Origin: Cohnella baijiui
GTDB taxonomy: Bacteria; Bacillota; Bacilli; Paenibacillales; Paenibacillaceae
DNA: 64,000 nucleotides
NCBI RefSeq assembly: GCF_020731285.1
Contig: NZ_JAJFOW010000003.1
Location: 124,001-188,000 of the forward strand
Reading direction: 5' to 3'
Shown: positions 9,401-17,240 of the stretch, piece after piece
How positions within the stretch are numbered: position 1 is the first letter of the stretch
Layout: the number at the start of each line of letters is the position of its first letter
The notes under the pieces: generated by a model
Told to the model about the DNA's origin: nothing
Seen by the model: the letters and a program-made list of their open reading frames with translations, nothing else
The model's database searches: none
Position numbers and translations under genes: made by a program

Positions 9401-12400
9401 GAACTGGATTCCCATTCCTGCAGCAAAAAACGGAACCGTAGTTAAAGATAAGTGGAGTAAAGTGGTATATACCAATTCAGCGGAATTGGATAGTTCCATC
9501 AAGTTTATCAAGATTGCGGTCTCCAACAATACCAAGATTTGGGCGCCGCAGTTGTCAAAACTGGTAATCAATTATGCCTGGACTTCTGACCGTGTTGTAA
9601 TGGATACGATGCTGGATGATTCCAGAGCGTATGAGGTAGAAGGCGGTGCCGCCTATATAACCGGAGATGGTGCTAAATTCGGCGGCGATAAAGATATTCT
9701 GATCAAAAAGGGTTCCGAAAACGCAACAATGCTTTATAGTTATACCAATATACGAAATGCCAAGTTGACTGCTTTTATTGCCAAAGAAAATGGCGGTGCC
9801 GTCTCGATTATGTCTTCCAAAGACGGGAAAAGCTTTACGCCTGTCGCTTCCAGTCCAAAGATTGCCGGTGATTATGGGAACTACAATAAAGTGGTATACA
9901 GCATTCCTGAATTAGAGGATGGTACGAACTACCTATTGCTTACAATAAGCGGTGAGGCCGATTCAATAGCGATTGCCGACCTTTATTTATCCTATGTCCA
10001 TGAAATTGCACCCATACAAAAGATCCGCTTTAAGGATAAACAGCTTGAGGCGGTCATGAAGTATAATTTAGTCCCGGCCGTCAAATTAGCACCGATGAAT
10101 GCGACCGGTGATATAAACTATACGATTTCAGATATGGATATGGCTACAGTGAATTCTTCAACAGGAGCATTGCAGGCTGAAGCACTCGGAACGGCGGTTC
10201 TTACTGCTACGGTTCTTGGAACGGATGCAGGTGTAAGTGCAAATATTAATGTCCGTACTTCGCAAGACCTTGCGCTTCACGCAAATACTTCTGCAAGTTC
10301 CGCCAATGGTGCTTACTCTGCTAATAAAGCAACAGATGGCGATTATCTTTCCCGTTGGGAATCCAGTGTAGGCAATGTTCAATGGCTGCAGATCGATTTA
10401 GGATCACCTAAAGGGTTTGGAGCAATTGAGCTTAACTGGCAGCAATATGCCACCAAGTATGTGGTTCAGGGCTCTCTGAATGGAAATGACTGGGTAACCC
10501 TCTTTACGGAGACGAACGGTAAAGGCGGTAATGTCTGGATTGAATTTGATGAAGTACAAAAATACCGATATGTTAGATTAAGCGGTACAGAAGCGCCTGC
10601 TGCCTATTCTCTTTATCAGTTCCGTGTTCTCTCGTTTAAAGCGCAAAGCGGGCAAGATGGAGTTAATCTTCAAAATCTTGCACTTGGAAAAACAGCAACA
10701 ACAAGCGGCAATGACACCACGAATAGTGATCCTAAAGCTGCTATAGATGGAGATACCTCAACGCGGTGGGCGTCTGCGAGAACAGATGATCAGTGGTATA
10801 CCATTGACTTAGGCGCTCCAAGCCATATTTATCAGATTAATTTGCTTTGGGAAACAGCTTACGGTAAAGAGTACGACATTCAGGTGTTTGACGACAGTGG
10901 CACGGTTACTACTGTAGTAAATGAAAGAAACGGTTCTTCCGGATGGAAGAAGTATGTACTTGATGAGCCGGTACAGGGAAGATACGTTCGTATGCAAGGG
11001 ATTAAGCGCGGTACCACGTATGGATATTCTTTGTATGAATTTGAGGTAATTGGAAGTTTGGCAGAAACAACTGTGAATTCCATTCAGTTTGCTTCCGAAA
11101 AACTTACTGTTTTACGGAACCATAAGAAAACAGCTGCTATTATTACAGATCCACCTTATATCAATGAGGGAAGTGTTGCATTTGTCAGCCTAAACCCTGA
11201 AATAGCAACAGTATCGGCAAAAGGAATTGTAACTGGTTTATCAACAGGAACAACAGTAATTAAGGCTTATTCTTCGGTTTCAGATGCTGTTTATGCTAGT
11301 TGTGATGTAACGGTAACAGAGTATAACGGCGCTCCCATACCGGTATCCAGTCTTGAGGTGCAAGGTGGCGTAGCCATCATCGAGAAAGGGACAACTGCCC
11401 AGTTTGATGCTTCAGTTACTCCCGATAATGCATCAATCAAGAACATTCGCTGGACTTCCAGTGATGAACATGTTCTCCTCGTAACGAACGAAGGCTTAAT
11501 AAAAGCAATTAGTGTAGGAACCGCAGTTGTAAGAGCGATCAGTGTTGCTAATCCAGAGCTTGTGTATGAACAGGAAATAAGAGTTGTTGATGCAGATGTG
11601 GAAACCGTAAAGGCATTGATAAATGCAATCGGCATGGTTTCCTTGAAAAGCAAGGGAGATATCGATGCCGCACGGGAAGCTTATAATGAACTGTCTGATG
11701 ACCAGAAAGCATTAGTGGATAACTATGAAGAACTGGCAGCTGCAGAAAGACAGTATGAAGACCTGGTGGAAGCAGCGAAGAAAGTAAATGGAGTTACCAT
11801 TGACAAGGGCACAATGAATTTGACTGTAGGAACAAGCGGACAACTGACAGCTACCATAACTCCATCCAGTGCAGTAAACATGAATGTAACATGGTCAAGC
11901 AGCAATCCCAATGTTGCAACTGTCGACAGTAACGGTATGGTAACCGCTGTGGCAGAAGGAACAGCGATCATAACCGTAACAACTGAAGATGGCGGTAAGA
12001 CAGCAACATGTTCTGTAATCGTCAGAAATAGCGGAAATCATAATGGCGGAAGCGATCCTAGTGGAGGCGGTTCATCCGTAACGCCGGGAACAACGCCGAC
12101 AGAAAATGCACCGGGAACGGTCGCGGTGAAGCCGGGCGAGCTGAAGATGACGAACGGCATCGCGGTTGTGACAGTGCCTGAAGATACAAAGAAGGTCGAG
12201 CTGCCGGCGAATGCGGCTGAGCTGCTCGCAGGCGGCAGCCTGGAAGTCGTCGCGAAGGACGTATCGCTGACGATACCGTCTGAAGTGCTCAAGCAGCTGA
12301 CGGAAGCAATGACGGAAGAGCAGCTGAAGGGCGGCAAAATTACGCTGAATATGGAGAAGCTTGCTTCCTCCGAAGCGGATGCGCTCCTTGCCCGCAATTC

Positions 12401-13211
12401 GAAGTATTCGCTAGCGGAGCTGAAGCAGGCGGGCGGCGTCTATGAATTCCAACTGTTCATGACGTTTGCGGACGGCACTTCCGTCAAGCTGACGAGCTTC
12501 AACAAGCCAATCGTCATTCGGCTGAAAGTCGATCCGGCGATGAATCCGAAGCTTACGAGCATCTACTATATTTCGGACAATGGCGAGCTGGAATATATCG
12601 GCGGACCAAATGCGAACGGCGAAATGATCGCGGAAATTTATCGTTTCAGCAAATATGCCGTGCTTGAGCTTTCCAAAATGTTCGAAGACGTTCCGGCAAC
12701 CCATTGGGCCGCGAAAATCATCAAAGAGCTGGCGGCGAAGCAAATTGTAACCGGCATAAGCGCGACGAAATATGCGCCGGAGCGCAGCGTCACGCGCGCC
12801 GAATTCGCATCGCTGCTGGTGAGAGCGCTCGAGCTGTCGGAGAAGGGAAGAATCGCGTTTGAGGATGTGAAGGCGACCGACTGGTATGCGGACGCGGTGT
12901 CCATCGCCGTGAATGCGGGCATTGCAAAGGGGAAGACGGCATCCAGCTTCGATCCGAACGCGCGCATTACGCGCCAGGAAATGGTCGTCATGCTGATGCG
13001 CGCCTATGAAGCGGTGCACGGCAAGCAAGCGACAGGAACAGCCGTATCGTTCAAAGACGAGGCGCAGGTTTCCCCATGGGCGAAAGAATACGTCAACCTG
13101 GCGGCATCGCTGCAGCTGATTCAAGGACGGAAGGCGGGCAGCTTCGATCCGCAAGGCATCACGACCCGCGCGGAAGCGGCTCAAGTCGTCTATAATTTGT
13201 TAAACCGGTGA
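6423..13211 (+). CDS. Giant secreted SLH-anchored polysaccharide lyase, family 8
   Basis: Extracellular lyase cleaving an acidic polysaccharide (hyaluronan, chondroitin and xanthan are the known PL8 substrates) by beta-elimination. 2262 residues: signal peptide (cut near A28); Lyase_8 alpha/alpha barrel at about 40-390 with N221, H271 and Y280, the same N-50-H-9-Y spacing as N349/H399/Y408 of pneumococcal hyaluronate lyase; beta domains to about 775; fibronectin III at about 817-900; a beta-rich region to about 1195; Big-like at 1197-1280; two F5/8C (discoidin) domains at 1282-1410 and 1418-1548; Big-like domains at about 1550-1635, 1640-1725 and 1789-1870; a Gly/Ser linker near 1873-1900; a further domain to 2085; three SLH repeats at 2086-2262. 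The first 1870 codons are AT-rich and the tail GC-rich, suggesting a mosaic gene. RBS GGGGGAGAG precedes the ATG. Substrate undetermined. Confidence 0.93.
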   Translation: MKQKRILSILLALVMMLTMALDNMTVFAEGKKEGKTVDEFDKLREKWQYMAMGGDYDPKDPNMQGLLHAINHVAQDLLERINPSPTPDWGNNDYLWKEYMLGNRGSAYSDSNNTQFTIRSLKFMALAFQTKGCELYQNEKLKSEILRGMDYIYKNHFKKGVETNSYGNWFTWEIGGPIYLSETILLMYDYLTAEQVQAYVSTALQGATKTGGDAYMYVGANALWRDRVRMYSGILLKKSEILAYVQKDVPSYMGYVKSGDGYYEDGTFMQHGNVVYNGGYGKEAFSDISHFIYMLDHSPWNITGPERDNMSTIVEKSYLPFMYKGVFMDMVRGREITRTDTTDAYAGITISLDVLLFSETVSEESGKRLKGMIKEWMNNENAIRTLNEGAGVAWYMFPVYNLSKTLEILKDDSIKPVSNAGKSYTFGKGARTVHTTNKFSFGLSMYSKDITTFEQGDSNTKGWYTGLGQTYVYTPDIGQYTYQKPTLDWYRLAGVTAVNGITVGSHTNINSFAGSTTLDGSYSTAGLEISSGSTKVSAKKSWFMFDNEVVAVGTGITSTHNNNVETTIDNHYITGDNALIINGVKQSNELGWKGTIDNARWALIEGNVKGSNIGVYFPKETKIGAVRETRTGKWTNLGSYNVDDSVQSANYITMWIDHGSKPVNDSYAYVLLPGMTAAQVENYADSSGIEIIRQDNDVHAVYEKTRNILGVNFWKDGDQSIDAMGVKDYLSVDTASSIMIKEDDHKLSIALSDTTKKNSGTITVDINRAATGVISNDSRIKVIQTSPSIRLQIDVTNSVGNPIEAAFSFKKLEAPGETSITSMTLNDNTLSLEFAKALRATGYKLVYGTESGNYSESLVTSRTTAEIKGLNANATYYFAVKAINDSGEGSLSPERSYSIGNTRTLIEEFEDFSKTVSYSGGWAFDASNANTYYDGDTTRFKRNDADKTNPRREEYVTYYTPTPKDFELTTYDYGLANAGDSTILQFYGSTDNENWIPIPAAKNGTVVKDKWSKVVYTNSAELDSSIKFIKIAVSNNTKIWAPQLSKLVINYAWTSDRVVMDTMLDDSRAYEVEGGAAYITGDGAKFGGDKDILIKKGSENATMLYSYTNIRNAKLTAFIAKENGGAVSIMSSKDGKSFTPVASSPKIAGDYGNYNKVVYSIPELEDGTNYLLLTISGEADSIAIADLYLSYVHEIAPIQKIRFKDKQLEAVMKYNLVPAVKLAPMNATGDINYTISDMDMATVNSSTGALQAEALGTAVLTATVLGTDAGVSANINVRTSQDLALHANTSASSANGAYSANKATDGDYLSRWESSVGNVQWLQIDLGSPKGFGAIELNWQQYATKYVVQGSLNGNDWVTLFTETNGKGGNVWIEFDEVQKYRYVRLSGTEAPAAYSLYQFRVLSFKAQSGQDGVNLQNLALGKTATTSGNDTTNSDPKAAIDGDTSTRWASARTDDQWYTIDLGAPSHIYQINLLWETAYGKEYDIQVFDDSGTVTTVVNERNGSSGWKKYVLDEPVQGRYVRMQGIKRGTTYGYSLYEFEVIGSLAETTVNSIQFASEKLTVLRNHKKTAAIITDPPYINEGSVAFVSLNPEIATVSAKGIVTGLSTGTTVIKAYSSVSDAVYASCDVTVTEYNGAPIPVSSLEVQGGVAIIEKGTTAQFDASVTPDNASIKNIRWTSSDEHVLLVTNEGLIKAISVGTAVVRAISVANPELVYEQEIRVVDADVETVKALINAIGMVSLKSKGDIDAAREAYNELSDDQKALVDNYEELAAAERQYEDLVEAAKKVNGVTIDKGTMNLTVGTSGQLTATITPSSAVNMNVTWSSSNPNVATVDSNGMVTAVAEGTAIITVTTEDGGKTATCSVIVRNSGNHNGGSDPSGGGSSVTPGTTPTENAPGTVAVKPGELKMTNGIAVVTVPEDTKKVELPANAAELLAGGSLEVVAKDVSLTIPSEVLKQLTEAMTEEQLKGGKITLNMEKLASSEADALLARNSKYSLAELKQAGGVYEFQLFMTFADGTSVKLTSFNKPIVIRLKVDPAMNPKLTSIYYISDNGELEYIGGPNANGEMIAEIYRFSKYAVLELSKMFEDVPATHWAAKIIKELAAKQIVTGISATKYAPERSVTRAEFASLLVRALELSEKGRIAFEDVKATDWYADAVSIAVNAGIAKGKTASSFDPNARITRQEMVVMLMRAYEAVHGKQATGTAVSFKDEAQVSPWAKEYVNLAASLQLIQGRKAGSFDPQGITTRAEAAQVVYNLLNR

Positions 13212-13226
13212 TCCATAAAAAATAAT

Positions 13227-13266
13227 GAAATGGCGGTGCCAGGGGTGATCCCTGCATCGCCATTTC
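13227..13266 (+). terminator. Terminator after the lyase gene
   Basis: A long hairpin with arms GAAATGGCG...CAGGG and CCCTG...CGCCATTTC lies 15 bases after the lyase stop codon. The following T-run is short, so termination strength is uncertain. Confidence 0.65.
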
Positions 13267-13385
13267 TTGCTTGTACGCCCGGCATGGGTGACTTGAGTCG
13301 TTTTTGTGATCATTTTGGGAGGGCGCCATGTTATCCTGTAGCCGTACAAATTTGCTTTATTATCTGAAGGATTGGACGTGTGTCT

Positions 13386-13873
13386 ATGACCCTACCGGAG
13401 ATTTGGTTGGACAAGTATTGCGACGTTATTTTGAAGATCGGGCTAAATTTGCAGCAGGGGCAGCCGCTTGTGATCGGTGCTGGTCCGGAAATGTTTCGAA
13501 CTCCGCTCAAATCACAGGACTTCATACGCCGAAGCTTGCCGCCGTACTTGGACTCCATGAGGACGAGGGGGCGCATTATTTGGGCGAGGTTGCTCTTGTA
13601 CCTCAGGAATCGCCGATCGCACGAATGAACACGCTGTTTTACAATACACTTTTCGATGAGAATGCATCCTGTCACTTGGCTTTCGGAAACGGCTTTCCTA
13701 TCGTTCTTGAGAATGGAACTAGAATGACGAAGGAACAGCTTCTTAGTCGCGGAATCAATACAAGCAATACGCACGTAGACTTTATGATCGGGTCTGATAA
13801 GTTGGATATAAATGGCGTTACTGCTGCCGGAAATATCGTTCCGCTGTTTCGTGGCGGCAATTGGCGTATGTAA
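13386..13873 (+). pseudogene. Decayed M29-family aminopeptidase (AmpS/PepS-like)
   Basis: Two pieces of one metalloaminopeptidase remain, in different frames. The N-terminal piece, from ATG 13386, reads LPEIWLDKYCDVILKIGLNL followed by QQGQPLVI, the start of M29 enzymes. The C-terminal piece, from about 13550, reads DEGAHYLGEVALVP, LFYNTLFDENASCHLAFG, NTHVDFMIGS and ends GGNWRM, the M29 C-terminus with its metal-binding residues. About 160 residues' worth of DNA remains against roughly 410 in intact relatives, so some 250 codons of the middle are lost and the frame is broken. It cannot make a working enzyme. Confidence 0.8.
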
Positions 13874-13908
13874 CGTCGGCGGGCTGAGGATATCGGGCGG
13901 TTTTAAGC

Positions 13909-14205
13909 ATGCATGTTCAAGGGGACGTCTTTCTTGAGGCGGTCCTCTTTTTATATATAAAACAAAAAACAAAGGCGATCTTACTGGCGTCGGTGATGAT
14001 GATTGGCGGTATGATCGGACTGCTTGTACCGGGTGGAGGTCATACATCTGCCTTTAATGAGCGTTGGGAGGCGTTAAGCAGTCCCGGATTTACATCAGGC
14101 GAAGCATCGAACTTGGACGAAGAATCCGGTACCCTCTATTCTTTATACGTGTTTGACGGCACCCCTTATGTGGCATACCGGGATCAGGCAAATATGTATA
14201 TTTGA
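13909..14205 (+). pseudogene. Truncated secreted repeat protein (N-terminal fragment)
   Basis: A 98-codon reading frame. The upstream codons appear to be a former terminator region (AGGGGAC...GTCCTCT plus T-run at 13919-13956). The meaningful part begins near 13962, with a charged start and hydrophobic segment (AILLASVMMIGGMIGLLVPG) like a signal peptide, then WEALSSPGFTSGEAS and LYVFDGTPYVAYRDQAN. The latter resembles the repeat unit of long secreted propeller-like proteins that carry many copies. Here it stops after one unit, so I read it as the stump of a larger gene. Function unknown. Confidence 0.4.
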
Positions 14206-14290
14206 AAATCTGCACAAACAGGTTTCTTGAATCCTTCGTTTACTTGTGTGGGTGTATACCCAAATTTTATATAGCGGAGGAGAAGAGGCA

Positions 14291-15475
14291 ATGAGCAAAA
14301 TGTGGTTTGCGTCAATGCTTATATCAGCGCTGTTTCTGTCGTTGATACCGGCGACGGCTTCAGCCGAGCCGGTCAAATCGAATGGGATGGTGATGGTGGA
14401 TGGCAAAACGCTCTCGATTGCGGAGCCGACATTTGTCGAAAACGGCCGTTTTATCGTGCCGTATCACAGAGTGATTGACAGAATCGGAGATAAAATCAGT
14501 TGGGACGGGCAAAAGAAAAAAGTGACGGTGAAAAAAGACAGTAACGTCATCGTAATGACGATCGACTCCGACAAAGTGATCGTCAACGGGATGGAAATGA
14601 AGTTTAGCACACCGATCCGACTGATCGGGAACCGTACTTACGGGCCGCTTGACTCTTTGGCTGGCCTGCTCAATCTTTCCTTTGAAGAAGATCAGGACAT
14701 GACTATGATGAACCTACAAACGAGCGGTGCCCCAACCCTTAACGTCCTCGGCGTGCAAGAGGGCGACGTGCTGCAAGGCGATAAGGTGACGGTTGCTGTT
14801 GAAGCGTTCAACCACGCACTGAAAGATTTCCGTACGAATACGCAGCCTGTACCCGGTCAAGGACATATTCATTTGTGGCTGGATGCCGATGCGAACGATC
14901 CGCTTGCCTCGACCAAGCAATTTCTGGCGGAACCGGTTACGTTCAGCAATTTGCCAGCGGGTGATCATACACTGACGGTGCAACTGGTCGGTAACGATCA
15001 CGCCACGATTCAGCCGGAAGTGAAGCAGGTCATTCATTTCACGACGACCGCCGGAAGAGAAAGCACGCAACAGCCGAACTTGTCTGTTACCGGCCCGAAG
15101 GAGGGTACCGTTTTGACGGGCAGTGACGTTACGGTCAACATGGACGTGCAGAACTTCAAACTGGTGGATTTCCGCACCCATATGACGCTGGTGGCGGGCG
15201 AAGGCCACATCCACTTGTGGCTAGACCAAGATGTATCGGATGTGTCGGTTGCCGCGAAAGTGTTTGAAAACTCGTATACGTATAAGAACGTACCCCCAGG
15301 GGAGCATACGTTGACGATGCAGTTGGTTGGCAACGATCATATGCCGGTTCAGCCGGAAGTGAAGCGAGTCGTTCATTTCACTACGATGTCCCCGTCGGCT
15401 CCAACTCCGGCTCCAACTCCGGCTCCAACTCCGGCTCCGCCTTCGAATGACTACGGATATCCGTACCCGTACTAA
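14291..15475 (+). CDS. Secreted stalk-domain protein with two GHIHLWLD repeats
   Basis: 394 residues. Signal peptide (cut after ATASA, about residue 26); a copper-amine-oxidase N-terminal-like stalk domain (PF07833 type) at about 35-130, with paired motifs FVENGRFIVPYHRV and TPIRLIGNRTYGPLDSL; two tandem beta-sandwich repeats at about 150-255 and 262-372, each with GHIHLWLD, a LPAGDHTL/VPPGEHTL turn, QLVGNDH and QPEVK; then a PAPT-repeat tail ending NDYGYPYPY. Paired histidines in GHIH could bind metal, which is inference. ATG 14291 is chosen for GGAGGAG upstream. It precedes a remnant gene sharing its repeat end and lies near a cupredoxin operon. Function unknown. Confidence 0.8.
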   Translation: MSKMWFASMLISALFLSLIPATASAEPVKSNGMVMVDGKTLSIAEPTFVENGRFIVPYHRVIDRIGDKISWDGQKKKVTVKKDSNVIVMTIDSDKVIVNGMEMKFSTPIRLIGNRTYGPLDSLAGLLNLSFEEDQDMTMMNLQTSGAPTLNVLGVQEGDVLQGDKVTVAVEAFNHALKDFRTNTQPVPGQGHIHLWLDADANDPLASTKQFLAEPVTFSNLPAGDHTLTVQLVGNDHATIQPEVKQVIHFTTTAGRESTQQPNLSVTGPKEGTVLTGSDVTVNMDVQNFKLVDFRTHMTLVAGEGHIHLWLDQDVSDVSVAAKVFENSYTYKNVPPGEHTLTMQLVGNDHMPVQPEVKRVVHFTTMSPSAPTPAPTPAPTPAPPSNDYGYPYPY

Positions 15476-15511
15476 AGGACACAAAATAAAGGTTAAGCAG
15501 AGGGATTCAGC

Positions 15512-15778
15512 ATGAAAAAACCGTTTGTGATCGCCATGTTGATGGGGTTGATCCTGGTTCTGGCGGCATGCGGTTCGTCCGGGTCCGGAGCATCTTATGG
15601 CAATTCGGCTGGTTCGGCCGAACCTGCGGCTTCGGTGGCCGCGAGCGCTTCGGATGGAGTATCTCCGGCACAACCGGAAGTGAAGCAAGTGGTTCATTTC
15701 GCGACGACCGGAGGCTCGTCACCGTCGCAAGACCCCGCAAGCGAATCCGGCGACGACGGGTACGATTACGGGTACTAA
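15512..15778 (+). CDS. Small lipoprotein, apparent internally deleted paralogue
   Basis: 88 residues: lipoprotein signal (LAACGSS, lipobox Cys at about 20), a low-complexity Ser/Ala stretch, then QPEVKQVVHFATT, which is the end of the repeat found twice in the preceding gene, and an acidic Tyr/Gly tail (DDGYDYGY). The GHIHLWLD core is absent. The reading frame is open with a plausible RBS (AGAGGGA), so a product may be made, but it looks like a larger lipoprotein that lost its domain, perhaps by recombination between repeats. Function unknown. Confidence 0.6.
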   Translation: MKKPFVIAMLMGLILVLAACGSSGSGASYGNSAGSAEPAASVAASASDGVSPAQPEVKQVVHFATTGGSSPSQDPASESGDDGYDYGY

Positions 15779-15924
15779 GTACTACGGATTGCGCGATTTT
15801 CGTGCGGTTGCGGATAAAGGTCCGAATCGGGGAAAGCTCCCTTTGATTCGGATCTTTCTTTGCTTATGAAAAACCGATTGGCGAATGTTTGCGTTATTTA
15901 GAATATGGGAAGCGGGGTGCTGAG

Positions 15925-16515
15925 GTGAGCTCATATGAAATGGAGAATATTTCGGATATGGAATTGATGCGGAGAGTTATGCAAAAAAACCGCTCCGCTT
16001 TGGAACAGTTGTACGAACGCTATGTAAAGCTGGTGTATTCTTTTGCCTTAAGATCGACCCGCAAAGAGCACGCCGCAAGAGAAGTCGTTCAACTGGTGTT
16101 TACCCGATTATGGACGACGGAGAAATACGATCCGAACAAGGGGCGGTTTGTCAACTGGATGCTTACGCTTACTCGCAACATTACGATCGATTACATGCGC
16201 AAAGAGCGCAGGCATGGCAAGTCAGTAAGCATGGACCCAGAGCAGTGGGAACAAATTGCCGACACTTCCATTAATGATCCAGGCAGAATCGTAACAATGG
16301 AATTGCTGAGAGAGCGCATTCGCGGCGCTTACCGTTTTCTGTCCGAAAGCCAGGCGGAACTGATCGAGCAAATGTATTGGCAGGGCTATACGCTTAGCGA
16401 AATTTCCGAAGTCAATCATGAGCCGCTGGGCACCATCAAAAGCCGGCTTCACAAGTCTTTGAAAATATTGCGCAAGCATCTGCAGGAATGGGGGGAAGAT
16501 GAGCATGCCGAATAA
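15925..16515 (+). CDS. ECF-type RNA polymerase sigma factor
   Basis: About 196 residues. Region 2 includes ELMRRVM, the LYERYVKLVYSFALR helix and NWMLTLTRNITIDYMRKERR, the -10 recognition helix. Region 4 holds QAELIEQMYWQGYTLSEISE and PLGTIKSRLHKSLKILR, the -35 helix-turn-helix. The start is uncertain: GTG 15925, or ATG 15940 with GAGGTG upstream; residues before the ELMRRV helix are not conserved. Its stop overlaps the next gene, a predicted anti-sigma factor, so the pair is translationally coupled. Likely activates its own operon including the cupredoxin; the inducing signal is unknown. Confidence 0.9.
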   Translation: MSSYEMENISDMELMRRVMQKNRSALEQLYERYVKLVYSFALRSTRKEHAAREVVQLVFTRLWTTEKYDPNKGRFVNWMLTLTRNITIDYMRKERRHGKSVSMDPEQWEQIADTSINDPGRIVTMELLRERIRGAYRFLSESQAELIEQMYWQGYTLSEISEVNHEPLGTIKSRLHKSLKILRKHLQEWGEDEHAE

Positions 16516-17206
16516 ACAAGACGCATCCTGTGGGCTGTGCGTTTCCTATATGCTGGGCGAATGTTCGCCACGACAACGCAAGGAGTTTGAACGCCATTTG
16601 GCCTCTTGCCGGTCTTGTCAGCAGGAACTGCAAGAGTTGCAATGGACATGGGAGGTGTTGCCGATGGAGATGGAACAGGTCGAAGTTCCGGCGGATTTAA
16701 AGGATGAAGTGATGAACGCCATTTTCCAAAAGAGCCCTAGACTAGAGAAAAGCAAGAAACGATGGTTCTGGAACTACGGCGTCGTCGCGGCGCTTGTGCC
16801 GCTTCTATTCATTAGCGTCGTCTGGAATATCGTCCTGCTCAAAGAGAAAGGGGCTGCGCCGTCCGTCTCATCGTCTCAAGTCGTTTCGTTAATGCCATTG
16901 AAACCGGCGGCAGTGGAATTCGAATCGACCAAAGGAATGGCTTGCATTCTCCAACAAGGGGATCGGCGAAAGCTTGTGGTGTATTTGTACGGCCTTCCCG
17001 CCAACAAGGGCAACGAAGCGTACCAAGTATGGATGATAAAGGACGGACAGCGCAGCAATGCCGGAACGTTCAGGGTCAAGGTTGACGGTTTCGGCGTGCT
17101 GTCGCTGGATATGCGCCCGCAAGAACAGTTCGATGCCATTGGCGTGACTCTCGAGCCGGATGACGCCGGGACGGCTCCCCGGGGGAGCAAGGTCGTCGGA
17201 ACCTGA
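16499..17206 (+). CDS. Anti-sigma factor, RskA/zinc-finger type
   Basis: Membrane protein that holds the ECF sigma factor inactive until a signal arrives. 235 residues: an N-terminal zinc-binding anti-sigma domain with the H-x3-C-x2-C pattern (HLASCRSC, about residues 33-40), one membrane helix at about 95-115, then an extracytoplasmic RskA C-terminal domain containing GLPANKGNEAYQVWMI and GVTLEPDDAG, typical of this family. The start overlaps the sigma gene by 17 bases and has GGGGGAAG upstream. Downstream is the cupredoxin lipoprotein gene. Confidence 0.9.
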   Translation: MSMPNKQDASCGLCVSYMLGECSPRQRKEFERHLASCRSCQQELQELQWTWEVLPMEMEQVEVPADLKDEVMNAIFQKSPRLEKSKKRWFWNYGVVAALVPLLFISVVWNIVLLKEKGAAPSVSSSQVVSLMPLKPAAVEFESTKGMACILQQGDRRKLVVYLYGLPANKGNEAYQVWMIKDGQRSNAGTFRVKVDGFGVLSLDMRPQEQFDAIGVTLEPDDAGTAPRGSKVVGT

Positions 17207-17240
17207 TGTAAATAACGAGCAGAAAGGACAGGAGAATTCT

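Noticed and set aside
12038..13184. Minus-strand frames opposite the SLH region of the lyase
   Set aside because: Antisense shadows of the GC-rich tail; no RBS or motif.
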